Shown in pieces: positions 15,803 through 23,602 of a DNA stretch of 23,615 bases (its first letter is position 1; the number at the start of each line of letters is the position of its first letter). The stretch covers positions 1-23,615 of the forward strand of contig URFM01000053.1 in assembly GCA_900547035.1 (NCBI GenBank). The letters are read 5' to 3'. The position numbers and the translations under genes are program-made. The DNA comes from an uncultured Clostridium sp. Its GTDB lineage: Bacteria; Bacillota; Clostridia; Lachnospirales; Lachnospiraceae. Under the pieces are notes generated by a model that saw only the letters and a list, made by a program, of their open reading frames with translations, had not been told where the DNA came from and did not search any database.

Positions 15803-16501
15803 TTAATTCTGCTTCTCAATCTTATACCCGACGCCCCAGACCACCTTCAGGTACTTAGGCTCCCTGGGATTAATTTCAATCTTCTCCCGGATATGGCGGA
15901 TGTGGACCGCCACCGTATTGTCCGCGCCAATGGCCTCCTCGTTCCAAATCTGCTCGTAAATCTCATCAATGGAGAACACTTTTCCCGCATTTTTCACCAG
16001 CAGCAGGAGGATATTGTACTCAATTGGGGTCAGCTTGATGGGCTCACCGTCCACCGTCACTTCCTTGTTGTCGTCGTTAATCTGAAGGCCGCCGCATTTA
16101 TAGACCTGGCCCTCCGGCTGCTGGTTCAGATTTCCCAGCTGGGTGTAGCGCCGCAGCTGGGATTTCACCCTGGCCACCAGTTCCAGGGGATTAAAAGGCT
16201 TTGTGATGTAGTCGTCCGCCCCGATGTTCAGCCCCAGAATCTTGTCCGTGTCCTCGGACTTGGCGGAGAGGATGATGATGGGAATGCTGCTGGTCTCCCG
16301 CACCTTCAAGGTAGTACGGATTCCGTCCAGCCCCGGCATCATCACATCGATAATCAGCAGATCGGCCTCGTTGTTTTCCAGATACTCCAGAACCTCATAA
16401 CCGTCGTAGGCCTTCACCACCTGATATCCCTCTCCTGTCAGGTAAATGTCAATGGCTTCCACAATCTGTTTGTCATCATCGCACACTAATATTGTCTGCA
16501 T
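15803..16501 (-). CDS. OmpR/PhoB-family response regulator
   Basis: 232 aa DNA-binding regulator. The receiver domain (1-120) has the acidic pocket DDD (8-10), phosphoacceptor Asp52 (LLIIDVMMPGLDG), the switch Ser in IILSAKSED and Lys in YITKPFNPLELVARV. The C-terminal winged helix (about 135-230) has LTPIEYNILLLLVKNAGKVFS and the recognition segment DNTVAVHIRHIREKIE, ending VVWGVGYKIEK. It resembles the VanR/RegX3 group. ATG 16501 has GGGAGG 4 nt upstream; an in-frame upstream extension was discarded. It begins 13 nt after the NlpC/P60 gene and is very probably co-transcribed. No histidine kinase is adjacent; downstream is the convergent GH13 gene. Confidence 0.92.
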   Translation of the reverse strand: MQTILVCDDDKQIVEAIDIYLTGEGYQVVKAYDGYEVLEYLENNEADLLIIDVMMPGLDGIRTTLKVRETSSIPIIILSAKSEDTDKILGLNIGADDYITKPFNPLELVARVKSQLRRYTQLGNLNQQPEGQVYKCGGLQINDDNKEVTVDGEPIKLTPIEYNILLLLVKNAGKVFSIDEIYEQIWNEEAIGADNTVAVHIRHIREKIEINPREPKYLKVVWGVGYKIEKQN

Positions 16502-16514
16502 AATGCCTCCCGTT

Positions 16515-18128
16515 TTAGAAAATTCTCCATGCCACAATAAAGTTGTTGGCCCACCACTGAGTTAAACCTCTGTGTACCACCCGGCCGTTACTGGAGGAGG
16601 CGTCGATCACGGTGCCTCCGCCTGCGGCGATTCCCACATGGCCGTTAACAACCACAATGTCGCCTGCCTGAATATCATTAAAGTTGCTGATTCTGGTATA
16701 ACGTCCCGGATTTCTCCAGCCTGAGGAGGTCAGATAACTCTGGCTGACTCCTGCCTGGTTTAAGCACCAATAAACGAATCCCGAGCAGTCGAAGGAGTTG
16801 GGCCCCTTGGCTCCCCATACGTATGGACTTCCCACCTTGGAAGCCGCGATATTGATCAGTGCCGCCGCGCTTCCGCTGGCCTGTCCGGTATTTGGCGGCG
16901 TGTAGGTTCCGCCGGTGCTTCCTCCACTGCTTCCGCCGCTGCTGCTGCCTCCGGTGCTGCCGCCTCTGTTTCCGCTGCTTCCTTGGCTGCTTCCGCCGCT
17001 GCTTCCACCGGAAGAACTGCTGCCTCCCGCCGCCGGCCTGCGCACATTATCGCTGGTCAGCTTGGCCATAGTCTGGACGCCTACCTGACCGTCCACCGAC
17101 AGACCGTTTCGTGACTGGAAGTTGCGGACTGCCTGCTCGGTAATCTCGCCATAGTACCCGGTTACATTTCCGGAATTCAGATAGCCATAATCGCTTAACA
17201 GCTGCTGCACTCTGGCTACTGCATCGCCCTGTTCGCCCAGCATCATGCCGTTGGGCTTGGCGCTGTCGCTCATCAGAATTGTCCTGGTAGATGGGCCCAG
17301 ATAACCGTCCACCACCAAATCGTTTCTAGCCTGGAACTGTCTGACCGCAATCATCGTATCGTCCCCATAAGCTCCATCCGGCTCCGTAGTCAGATACCCC
17401 AGCTCTCTTAACCGCTCCTGGCAAGCCAGAACCACATCGCTGTGCTCACCATAAGAGAGCATGTTGGGCTTAATCTCATCACTGTAGAGAAGATTGATGG
17501 TCTGACGGCCTACCGTACCGTCCGGCGTCAGTCCGTTCATCTCCTGCAGACGGATAACCGCCGCCTCCGTGGAGTCTCCGAAGTTTCCGGTTACCAAATC
17601 CGCCGTAGCCAGATATCCCAGCTCATACAGACGCTGCTGAATCTGAATAATATCATCGCCCTGGTCCCCTTTGGACACAGCGTAATATTTGGCGTTTTCA
17701 TCCATAATAGCATTCCAGGTGGAATCTCCCACAATTCCATCCTGTTCCAGATCATTCTGCCTTTGGAATTTTTTAACAGCTGACTCTGTCGCTTCTCCGA
17801 AGTAATCTGTAGGCTCATCGTTATCCATAAAGCCCAGTTCCATCAGGCGTTCCTGAAGGCGTTTAATAATTTCATGGCGGACTCCCAGCCGCAAATATTC
17901 CGGGGCTGGTTCCGTATCCGGCAGATCCACATCCGTCAGCGCCGGGAGAATCTGTCCGTTTAATCCCAGCGGTGCAATCGTTTCCGGCACCGTCTGAATC
18001 ACCAGAGCATTGCTGGGAGAACCCGCCTGGTCTCCGGAAGCCTGCTCAGCGCCAGAGCAGCCCGCTGCTGAAAATACCAGAGCCGCTGTCAGAGCCGCAT
18101 ATGCTGTTCGTGCTTTGTATCCTTTCAT
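16515..18128 (-). CDS. Cell-wall lipoprotein: four peptidoglycan-binding repeats plus NlpC/P60 peptidase
   Basis: 537 aa exported protein. The lipoprotein signal peptide ends in SAAGC (Cys24). Four PG_binding_1 repeats follow (about 80-142, 154-215, 226-288, 298-360), each with a pattern like LQ..L..LGY....G.FG..T..AV..FQ...GL..DG.VG..T. A Gly/Ser-rich linker (about 367-417) leads to an NlpC/P60 domain (420-537) with catalytic Cys448 in FDCSGF, His497 in GHVGI and a third polar position near Asp509 in VIDAS. It should cleave gamma-D-Glu-diamino acid bonds in stem peptides. The ATG gives the only sensible signal peptide, though the ribosome binding site is weak (AAAGGA, 13 nt). The response regulator follows 13 nt later. 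Confidence 0.9.
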   Translation of the reverse strand: MKGYKARTAYAALTAALVFSAAGCSGAEQASGDQAGSPSNALVIQTVPETIAPLGLNGQILPALTDVDLPDTEPAPEYLRLGVRHEIIKRLQERLMELGFMDNDEPTDYFGEATESAVKKFQRQNDLEQDGIVGDSTWNAIMDENAKYYAVSKGDQGDDIIQIQQRLYELGYLATADLVTGNFGDSTEAAVIRLQEMNGLTPDGTVGRQTINLLYSDEIKPNMLSYGEHSDVVLACQERLRELGYLTTEPDGAYGDDTMIAVRQFQARNDLVVDGYLGPSTRTILMSDSAKPNGMMLGEQGDAVARVQQLLSDYGYLNSGNVTGYYGEITEQAVRNFQSRNGLSVDGQVGVQTMAKLTSDNVRRPAAGGSSSSGGSSGGSSQGSSGNRGGSTGGSSSGGSSGGSTGGTYTPPNTGQASGSAAALINIAASKVGSPYVWGAKGPNSFDCSGFVYWCLNQAGVSQSYLTSSGWRNPGRYTRISNFNDIQAGDIVVVNGHVGIAAGGGTVIDASSSNGRVVHRGLTQWWANNFIVAWRIF

Positions 18129-18183
18129 CCTGTTCTATGTATCCTTTGCTTTCCTTCTATATCTCTTTGCGTAAATCAAATCT

Positions 18184-18192
18184 ATTCTAGCA
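18184..18192 (-). promoter_or_regulatory. Extended -10 promoter of the NlpC/P60-response regulator operon
   Basis: Reading leftward, TGCTAGAAT is an extended -10 element about 55 nt before the start codon. The -35 region is poor (TCGCCA), which suggests weak or activated expression. Confidence 0.4.
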
Positions 18193-18230
18193 CATTTTTC
18201 CCTGATTGGCGATGGGAAATTTCTGATGGT

Positions 18231-18260
18231 AAAAAAATACCGCGGGGCCTTTGGCCCCGC
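18231..18260 (-). terminator. Strong terminator after the MerR-type gene
   Basis: GCGGGGCC and GGCCCCGC form a perfect 8-bp GC stem with a 3-nt loop (18242-18260), followed on the minus strand by GTA and seven Ts. It begins a few bases after the stop codon and closes the gdpP-rplI-dnaB-merR transcript. Confidence 0.9.
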
Positions 18261-18263
18261 AGC

Positions 18264-18923
18264 TTACTTCTCTCTCATTTTCTTCCCGCCCCGTCCAAAC
18301 CGCTTTCTCTTAAAAAACGGCACTTTGGCGGCGGCCGCCTCCTCACGGCCATCCTTCTGAAATGCGCGGATGGTTTCATCCAGCTGACGGAAACGTTCTT
18401 CCTCTTTCTCATCGGAAATCCGCGACAGATATTCCAGTTCCTTAGCCACCCGCTCGCTGACCAGGGCGCTTACATCCTGGCTCAGCTTCTCGTTATTAAC
18501 CTCCAGGGCCCGTCCGATAATCAGATTCATAATCTGCTGAAACTGCTCCATCTTCTCTTCCGAGGTCATAGAGGAACCTTTCACCTGAGCCAGGCTTGTC
18601 CCCCCCTCAGCCGCCTCCTCCTTAAATTCCTGAAGGGCCGCATTCATGTCCCGCTCCAGAATCTCATCGGTCAGTTGAGCATCCCAGGAGTCTTTTTTTA
18701 AGACTTCATCCAGAGCATGCTTGATGGCTTTCAGCTGATAACCTTTTTCTTTCAGATTTTTCACCTGCTTAAACAGGCGGATATGCAGATCCGTATAATA
18801 CCGATGCCCCATCTCGTTTCTCGGAATCTCGAGCCCCAGCTCGTCCTCCCAGTACCTTAATACATGGGCCTCCACATCAACCTTCTTGGACGCATCCGAT
18901 ATCAGATAATGTACTTCATCCAT
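18264..18923 (-). CDS. MerR-type HTH protein with coiled-coil and basic tail
   Basis: 219 aa. The N-terminal 70 residues form a MerR-type winged helix: YLISDASKKVDVEAHVLRYWE, then MGHRYYTDLHIRLFKQVKNLKEKGYQLKAI. The rest is highly charged and helical, probably a coiled coil (about 95-195), and it ends in a strongly basic tail (FFKRKRFGRGGKKMREK). No ligand-binding domain or metal-binding cysteine is seen, so it may not be a classic inducer-responsive MerR; the layout recalls RacA-like chromosome-organising proteins. I chose the ATG at 18923, 9 nt after AAGGAG; ATG 18929 and GTG 18941 lie too close to that site. It is the last gene of the gdpP-rplI-dnaB cluster. Confidence 0.78.
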   Translation of the reverse strand: MDEVHYLISDASKKVDVEAHVLRYWEDELGLEIPRNEMGHRYYTDLHIRLFKQVKNLKEKGYQLKAIKHALDEVLKKDSWDAQLTDEILERDMNAALQEFKEEAAEGGTSLAQVKGSSMTSEEKMEQFQQIMNLIIGRALEVNNEKLSQDVSALVSERVAKELEYLSRISDEKEEERFRQLDETIRAFQKDGREEAAAAKVPFFKRKRFGRGGKKMREK

Positions 18924-19016
18924 AGCCATTCTCTCCTTCACAAGTTAACAGGCATGTCCTGCCTTACTATTAGTGTATGCATTGAGAATGGATATTATGA
19001 CATCCTAGAAAAATTT

Positions 19017-20375
19017 TTATGCGTCCTGTCCGCCGCCCTGAGGTCTGGCAGCATTCACAAACTTGGTGTACTCCGGTTTCCATATCAATGTAACGGTTCC
19101 AATGGGGCCGTTACGCTGTTTGGCTATGATTACCTCTGCCTCGTTGGGATGCTCCGTATCCTTATTATAATAATCATCACGGTACAGGAACATAACCACG
19201 TCCGCATCCTGCTCAATGGCCCCCGACTCACGAAGGTCAGAGAGCATGGGCCTGTGGTCCTGTCTGGTCTCACAGGCGCGGGACAGCTGTGACAGGGCAA
19301 TGACAGGGGCATGAAGTTCCCTGGCAAGAGCCTTCAGGGAACGGGAGATATCGGAAATCTCCTGCTGGCGGTTATCGCCTCCGCCCTTCTTGCTGCCGCT
19401 CATGAGCTGCAGGTAGTCGATAATCACAACGCTGAGTCCATACTCCAGCTTCATCTTCCTGCACTTGGATCGCAGCTCTGATATGGATATACCGGGGGTG
19501 TCATCAATTATCAGCTTGGAATTTCCTATGACGCCGATACCCTCCACCACCGCATCCCAGTCAGAATCCGTCAGGGAGCCGGTACGCAGCTTCTGGGAAT
19601 CCACATTGGACTCCATGGAAAGCATACGGTTCACCAGCTGCTCCTTGGACATCTCCAGGCTGAACACCATACAGGGCAGGCTCTTGCGCACCGCCACATA
19701 GTCCACCACGTTCAGGACAAAGGCCGTCTTACCCATGGAAGGACGGGCTGCTATCAGAATGAAATCCGAAGGCTGAAAACCTGAAAGCTTATAATCCAGG
19801 TCAATAAAACCGGAAGGTATACCCGTGACCGTTCCCTGGTTCTTATAGGCATCCTCAATCTTCTCCAGCACGTTGATGGCCACCTGCTTGATGGGCACGA
19901 AATCCTGTCCCCCGCGGTTTTGCAGCAGGTTAAAAACGGATTTCTCCGTGTCTGCCAATATGTTCTCCAGGGGCTCCTTTCCGGCGTAACAGGTATTGGC
20001 AATCTCCTCCGTGGTTTTAATCAGCCTTCGCAGCACTGCCTTCTCCCCGACAATGGTGGCATAGGACCTTACATTGGCAGACGTAGGCACCATGGTCACA
20101 ATATCCCGTACAAAATCCAGGCTGCTAACCTCAGGAGGCACATCCTTTTCCTTCAGACGGTCCTGGAGGGTTACCAGGTCCACGGGCTTGCCTTCATTGA
20201 ACAGCTCTACCATGGCGTCAAACATGATTCCGTACTGCTGCTGGTAAAAATCACTTCCCGTCACAATCTCCGATGCGGCAATCACTGCCTCCCTGTCCAT
20301 GAGCATGGAACCGATGACCGACTGTTCCGCCTCCAGACTGTGGGGAAGCACCCGCTTAATCAGGGCTTCTTCCAT
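19017..20375 (-). CDS. dnaB: Replicative DNA helicase DnaB
   Basis: 452 aa, full family length. The N-terminal DnaB domain (LPHSLEAEQSVIGSML, 10-25) binds primase and supports hexamer formation. The RecA-like motor domain contains Walker A ARPSMGKT (210-217), the SLEMS motif (239-243), Walker B VVIIDYLQL (Asp320) and the LSQLSRACETR stretch (361-371) before the LRESGAIEQDADVVMFLYR signature. It unwinds DNA ahead of the fork. The ATG follows AGGAG by 9 nt. It lies 71 nt after rplI with a hairpin between them, a gene order common in Firmicutes. No intein or other insertion is present. Confidence 0.97.
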   Translation of the reverse strand: MEEALIKRVLPHSLEAEQSVIGSMLMDREAVIAASEIVTGSDFYQQQYGIMFDAMVELFNEGKPVDLVTLQDRLKEKDVPPEVSSLDFVRDIVTMVPTSANVRSYATIVGEKAVLRRLIKTTEEIANTCYAGKEPLENILADTEKSVFNLLQNRGGQDFVPIKQVAINVLEKIEDAYKNQGTVTGIPSGFIDLDYKLSGFQPSDFILIAARPSMGKTAFVLNVVDYVAVRKSLPCMVFSLEMSKEQLVNRMLSMESNVDSQKLRTGSLTDSDWDAVVEGIGVIGNSKLIIDDTPGISISELRSKCRKMKLEYGLSVVIIDYLQLMSGSKKGGGDNRQQEISDISRSLKALARELHAPVIALSQLSRACETRQDHRPMLSDLRESGAIEQDADVVMFLYRDDYYNKDTEHPNEAEVIIAKQRNGPIGTVTLIWKPEYTKFVNAARPQGGGQDA

Positions 20376-20407
20376 ATTACTCGTCTCCTGTATCTGAATC
20401 TATGAGA

Positions 20408-20425
20408 CCCGCCTGTTGAGGCGGG
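20408..20425 (-). other. GC-rich hairpin between rplI and dnaB
   Basis: CCCGCCT (20408-20414) and AGGCGGG (20419-20425) form a 7-bp stem with a 4-nt loop. No U-tract follows in either direction, so it is unlikely to be a full terminator. It may influence mRNA processing or the ratio between L9 and DnaB. Confidence 0.4.
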
Positions 20426-20446
20426 GCCTGTGTCTGCGCTATGATT

Positions 20447-20893
20447 TTATGCTTCCACTACCTTGACAGCCAGTCTGGCAGTCACATCCTTATGGAGCTT
20501 AACAGGCACCTCGAAGCTGCCAATGGACTTGATGGGATCGCTCAGCATAATCTTTTTCTTGTCAATATCAATTCCCAGCTGGTCCCCAATGGCCTTGGCG
20601 ATTTCCTTGGAGGACACGGAGCCGAAGGCTCTTCCGCCTTCTCCCGCCTTGATGGTCAGAGTCACGGAGGACTCATCCAGCTTTGCTCCCAGCTCCCTGG
20701 CCGCTGCCAGCTGCTCTGCCGCAATCCTGTCGTCATTGGCCTTCTTAAGCTTTAAATCATTCAGATTCTTGGAATTGGCTTCCACCCCAAGCTTCTTGGG
20801 CAGAATAAAATTTCTGGCATAGCCGTCATTTACATTCACAATCTGACCTTTTTTTCCTAATGCCTTCACATCTTCCAGTAATACTACCTGCAT
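20447..20893 (-). CDS. rplI: 50S ribosomal protein L9
   Basis: 148 aa, the standard length of bacterial L9. The N-terminal RNA-binding domain carries [17 protein letters not shown] and the L9 signature [10 protein letters not shown] (24-33). A long central helix (about 42-75) connects to the C-terminal rRNA-binding domain with [16 protein letters not shown]. It binds 23S rRNA near the L1 stalk. The start follows AAAGGAAG by 8 nt, 44 nt after the gdpP stop. Confidence 0.97.
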   Translation of the reverse strand: MQVVLLEDVKALGKKGQIVNVNDGYARNFILPKKLGVEANSKNLNDLKLKKANDDRIAAEQLAAARELGAKLDESSVTLTIKAGEGGRAFGSVSSKEIAKAIGDQLGIDIDKKKIMLSDPIKSIGSFEVPVKLHKDVTARLAVKVVEA

Positions 20894-20937
20894 GTCTCAT
20901 ACTTCCTTTCTGATTCTGTGTCTATATGCATCCCTTA

Positions 20938-22986
20938 TCAGGATACCTCGCCTTCCTCCATCATCTGGCGGATGACGTCTTTTAACCGTTCCTTTGCCTC
21001 TTCCACGGTTACACCCTGCATCTGGGCGCCTGCTATGGTACGGTGTCCGCCGCCTCCCAGCTTCTCCATCATGACCTGGACATTAACCTCGTCAATGGAT
21101 CTGGCGCTGAAATAAATGGTTCCGTTATAATCCGTAAGCACCACTGAAGCCTTCATGCCGCGGATTTCCAGAAGCTCGTTGGCCGCCTGGGCACCGATGA
21201 TGGTGGGACTCTCCAGCCCTTCGGCCGAGCACTCACTGATGGCAAAGGCATCCATAAACACCTCCGCCTTCCTGACCGCGTCCGCCTTTGCCTGGTAGTC
21301 CTTCATGTTCTCCCTGAAAAGCTTACGCACTCTGGTGATATCAGCTCCGCTTCTTCTTAAAAATGCCGCTGCCTCAAATGTCCTGACACCCGTCTGATTG
21401 GTAAAGTTCTGGGTGTCGATGACAATACCGGCATACATGGCATCCGCCTCAGCAGATTTGATTTTAATACCATCTGCAATATACTGCAATACCTCCGCCA
21501 CCATCTCACAGGTAGACGAGGCATACGGCTCCACATAGGAAAGCACTGCGTTATCTATGATTTCGCTGCTGGTCCTGTGATGGTCTAAAACCACAACCGT
21601 CTTCACCATCTCCAAAAGAGCCGGTTCATCCGTAATGCTGGGCCGGTTCACATCCACGATAACCAGCATGGTCCCCTGGTCCACCAGCTCGGCCGCTTTC
21701 GGACCCGTGAGCAGCATATCCTCAGGATATTCAGCATTTCCCGTAAAGCGCTCCATCATAGGACGCACCGAAGAAGTCACCTCGTTGACCACGATATTGG
21801 CCTTCTTGTTCATGGACATGGCAATACGGTATATGCCCACTGCCGCGCCAAAGGAATCAATGTCTGCCAGACGGTGTCCCATAATAAGGAGCCGGTCCTT
21901 GTTCTCCATCAGCTCCCTGAGGGCATGGGCCTTTACCCTGGCCTTAACCCTGGTTGTCTTCTCCATCTGCTGGGCCTTGCCGCCATAATACTGAATCTTA
22001 TCAGAATCCTTGACCACTGCCTGGTCGCCGCCCCGTCCCAGGGCCATGTCAATGGAGGTCCTGGCATATTCATAATTCTGGCTGTAGCTGTCACCGTTCA
22101 TACCGATACCGATACTTAAGGTCACTGCCATGTCGTTGCCTATGTTCACTGTCTTTACATCCTCCAGGATGGAAAAACGTTCTTCCTGTATCCTGGCCAT
22201 GTACTGCTGCTTGATGGCGAAGAAATATTTGTCCTTCTCAATCTTTTTTACAATACCGTTCATGCCGGAGATATATTTGCTTATCTTACGGTCTATGAGG
22301 GCAGTCAAAAGGGAGCGCCGGACTTCCTCCACGCTTTCCAGGGCCTCGTCATAGTTATCCAGGTAAATCAGGCCCGCCACCAGCTTCTGGTCGTTAATCT
22401 GCTGCATGTACTTAAGGGTCTGGGTCTCGTCCAGCAGATAGACAGCCGTAACAGATGAGCCCTGGCCTTCCAGCCCCCCTGCGGTCACTGCCGCGTCAAG
22501 ACTGTCAACCATAACCTGTTTTAAGTCAATCCGGAACTTCCTGTCTCCCAGGCTGCTGTGAATACTCACAACCTCCCCGCCGGTAGCCAGCATTTCCTTT
22601 GTAATCTCAGGAAACACGGCTGTAATGTTCTTATATGAATTCTTGTCTTCTTCCAGGATTGCCGTAAACTCCCGGTTCATCCACAACAGATGTCCGGATC
22701 CGTCTGTCACCGCATAGGGCATCAGCATCTCTTCCAGCAGGTTCTGCCTGCTCTGGTCATAAGCGGACGAAAACGCGATGAGCCCGGCCAGTATGCCTCT
22801 TTTTCTTGAAAAATACAGCCACAGGGCAATCCCTATATAGACAATGGTAAAGACCGATACTATAATGCCGGCTTTTATGGATACCGCTGCCACAACCGCA
22901 GTCAGTACGATTAAAAGGACCGACAAAAAGAGCGGCCACTGCAGGTAGACCTTAAAAATCCCCCGCGTCCTTCCTTTATCTCTCAT
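20938..22986 (-). CDS. gdpP: Cyclic-di-AMP phosphodiesterase GdpP
   Basis: 682 aa membrane-anchored phosphodiesterase that converts c-di-AMP to pApA. Two N-terminal membrane segments (about 15-58) are followed by a PAS-like domain (about 85-160), a degenerate GGDEF domain (about 195-325, with GRGGDQ in place of an active GGDEF) and the DHH/DHHA1 catalytic module (about 360-680). The metal and active-site motifs are complete: GHRLADIDS (His371, Asp375, Asp377), IVDVN (Asp445), LDHH (468-470), IDTQNF (Asp524) and GGGGHR (His648). The ATG has TGGAGG 6 nt upstream. It is the first gene of the gdpP-rplI-dnaB-merR cluster. It is expected to influence osmotic balance and beta-lactam tolerance through c-di-AMP, as in other Firmicutes. 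Confidence 0.95.
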   Translation of the reverse strand: MRDKGRTRGIFKVYLQWPLFLSVLLIVLTAVVAAVSIKAGIIVSVFTIVYIGIALWLYFSRKRGILAGLIAFSSAYDQSRQNLLEEMLMPYAVTDGSGHLLWMNREFTAILEEDKNSYKNITAVFPEITKEMLATGGEVVSIHSSLGDRKFRIDLKQVMVDSLDAAVTAGGLEGQGSSVTAVYLLDETQTLKYMQQINDQKLVAGLIYLDNYDEALESVEEVRRSLLTALIDRKISKYISGMNGIVKKIEKDKYFFAIKQQYMARIQEERFSILEDVKTVNIGNDMAVTLSIGIGMNGDSYSQNYEYARTSIDMALGRGGDQAVVKDSDKIQYYGGKAQQMEKTTRVKARVKAHALRELMENKDRLLIMGHRLADIDSFGAAVGIYRIAMSMNKKANIVVNEVTSSVRPMMERFTGNAEYPEDMLLTGPKAAELVDQGTMLVIVDVNRPSITDEPALLEMVKTVVVLDHHRTSSEIIDNAVLSYVEPYASSTCEMVAEVLQYIADGIKIKSAEADAMYAGIVIDTQNFTNQTGVRTFEAAAFLRRSGADITRVRKLFRENMKDYQAKADAVRKAEVFMDAFAISECSAEGLESPTIIGAQAANELLEIRGMKASVVLTDYNGTIYFSARSIDEVNVQVMMEKLGGGGHRTIAGAQMQGVTVEEAKERLKDVIRQMMEEGEVS

Positions 22987-23034
22987 AGTCTGCCTCCATT
23001 CGTATCCGAAAATCAGAATACGCCTATCTTAGTC

Positions 23035-23063
23035 AGTATATCATATCCGGCCCCATTCGTCCA
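23035..23063 (-). promoter_or_regulatory. Predicted promoter of the gdpP operon
   Basis: TGGACG (23058-23063) and TATACT (23035-23040) are spaced by 17 bp, reading leftward. Four of six bases match the -35 consensus and five of six the -10. The leader would be about 40 nt long. Confidence 0.5.
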
Positions 23064-23077
23064 TAAAAATGAGTTTT

Positions 23078-23110
23078 TGCCAGCAATGTGCCAGTACTAT
23101 GCCAGCAATT
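23078..23110. promoter_or_regulatory. Three TGCCAG direct repeats at 11-bp spacing
   Basis: TGCCAGCAATG, TGCCAGTACTA and TGCCAGCAATT start at 23078, 23089 and 23100, exactly one helical turn apart. They lie 15 bp upstream of the predicted gdpP -35 element and about 80 bp upstream of the DUF4234 promoter. The phasing suggests cooperative binding of a regulator on one face of the DNA; the protein is unknown. Confidence 0.5.
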
Positions 23111-23188
23111 TCCCCTGAGCCCAGGACATAATCTGTGTAAAAAGGAAGTAAAAAGAGGACAAAAAGATGAACATTGTAACGCTTTTTG

Positions 23189-23217
23189 TTGATAAACAGT
23201 TATGTCTATGATAGAAT
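23189..23217 (+). promoter_or_regulatory. Predicted promoter of the DUF4234 gene
   Basis: TTGATA (23189-23194) and TAGAAT (23212-23217) are separated by 17 bp, both close to the sigma-A consensus, with the start codon about 40 nt downstream. Confidence 0.6.
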
Positions 23218-23257
23218 CTATGCTGTATTGCATGAACATACCAAGGAGGATATACGT

Positions 23258-23602
23258 ATGAAACAGCGCAACATCGTAGTATGTATCCTGCTGAGCCTGG
23301 TTACCTGCGGAATTTACGGCATCTATTGGATGATCGTACTGAACGACGAAACCAACGCGCTCTCCGGCAGGCAGGGTACAAGCGGAGGACTGGTTTTCCT
23401 GTTCTCACTGATTACATGCGGGATTTATGCCCTGTACTGGATGTACCAGATGGGCAATGCCGTTGAGATGCTCCATGACCAGCACGGAGAGCCAAGGGGA
23501 AGCGCACCGGTGGTCTATCTGCTTCTCAGCCTGTTCGGACTGGGCATCGTGGCTTACGCCCTGCTTCAGAATGAGCTGAACAAGTATCTCCCTAATGCAT
23601 AA
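23258..23602 (+). CDS. Small DUF4234-type membrane protein
   Basis: 114 aa, predicted integral membrane protein of unknown function. Two similar segments repeat the same pattern, LLSLVTCGIYGIYWM (about 10-25) and LFSLITCGIYALYWM (about 47-62), and a third hydrophobic stretch (YLLLSLFGLGIVAYALLQ) precedes the C-terminal NELNKYLPNA. The TCGIY-x-x-YW motif is what identifies DUF4234. ATG 23258 follows AAGGAGGA by 8 nt; a 24-residue upstream extension runs over the promoter and was rejected. It is divergent from gdpP and appears complete, ending 13 nt before the window edge. No partner gene is visible. Confidence 0.82.
   Translation: MKQRNIVVCILLSLVTCGIYGIYWMIVLNDETNALSGRQGTSGGLVFLFSLITCGIYALYWMYQMGNAVEMLHDQHGEPRGSAPVVYLLLSLFGLGIVAYALLQNELNKYLPNA

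Noticed and set aside
16908..17027. Repetitive DNA in the NlpC/P60 gene that might be a minisatellite or phase-variable tract.
   Set aside because: It encodes an irregular Gly/Ser linker in frame, without a perfect repeat unit that would suggest slippage switching.
16856..17071. Arg/Cys-rich and Ala/Glu-rich frames opposite or out of frame with the NlpC/P60 gene.
   Set aside because: They are frame-shifted translations of the repetitive Gly/Ser linker codons.
18924..19016. Separate promoter or terminator between dnaB and the MerR-type gene; a short AAAAATTTTT palindrome and AGGCA/TGCCT dyad are present.
   Set aside because: The stems are too weak for a terminator and no convincing -35/-10 pair was found, so co-transcription is the simpler reading.
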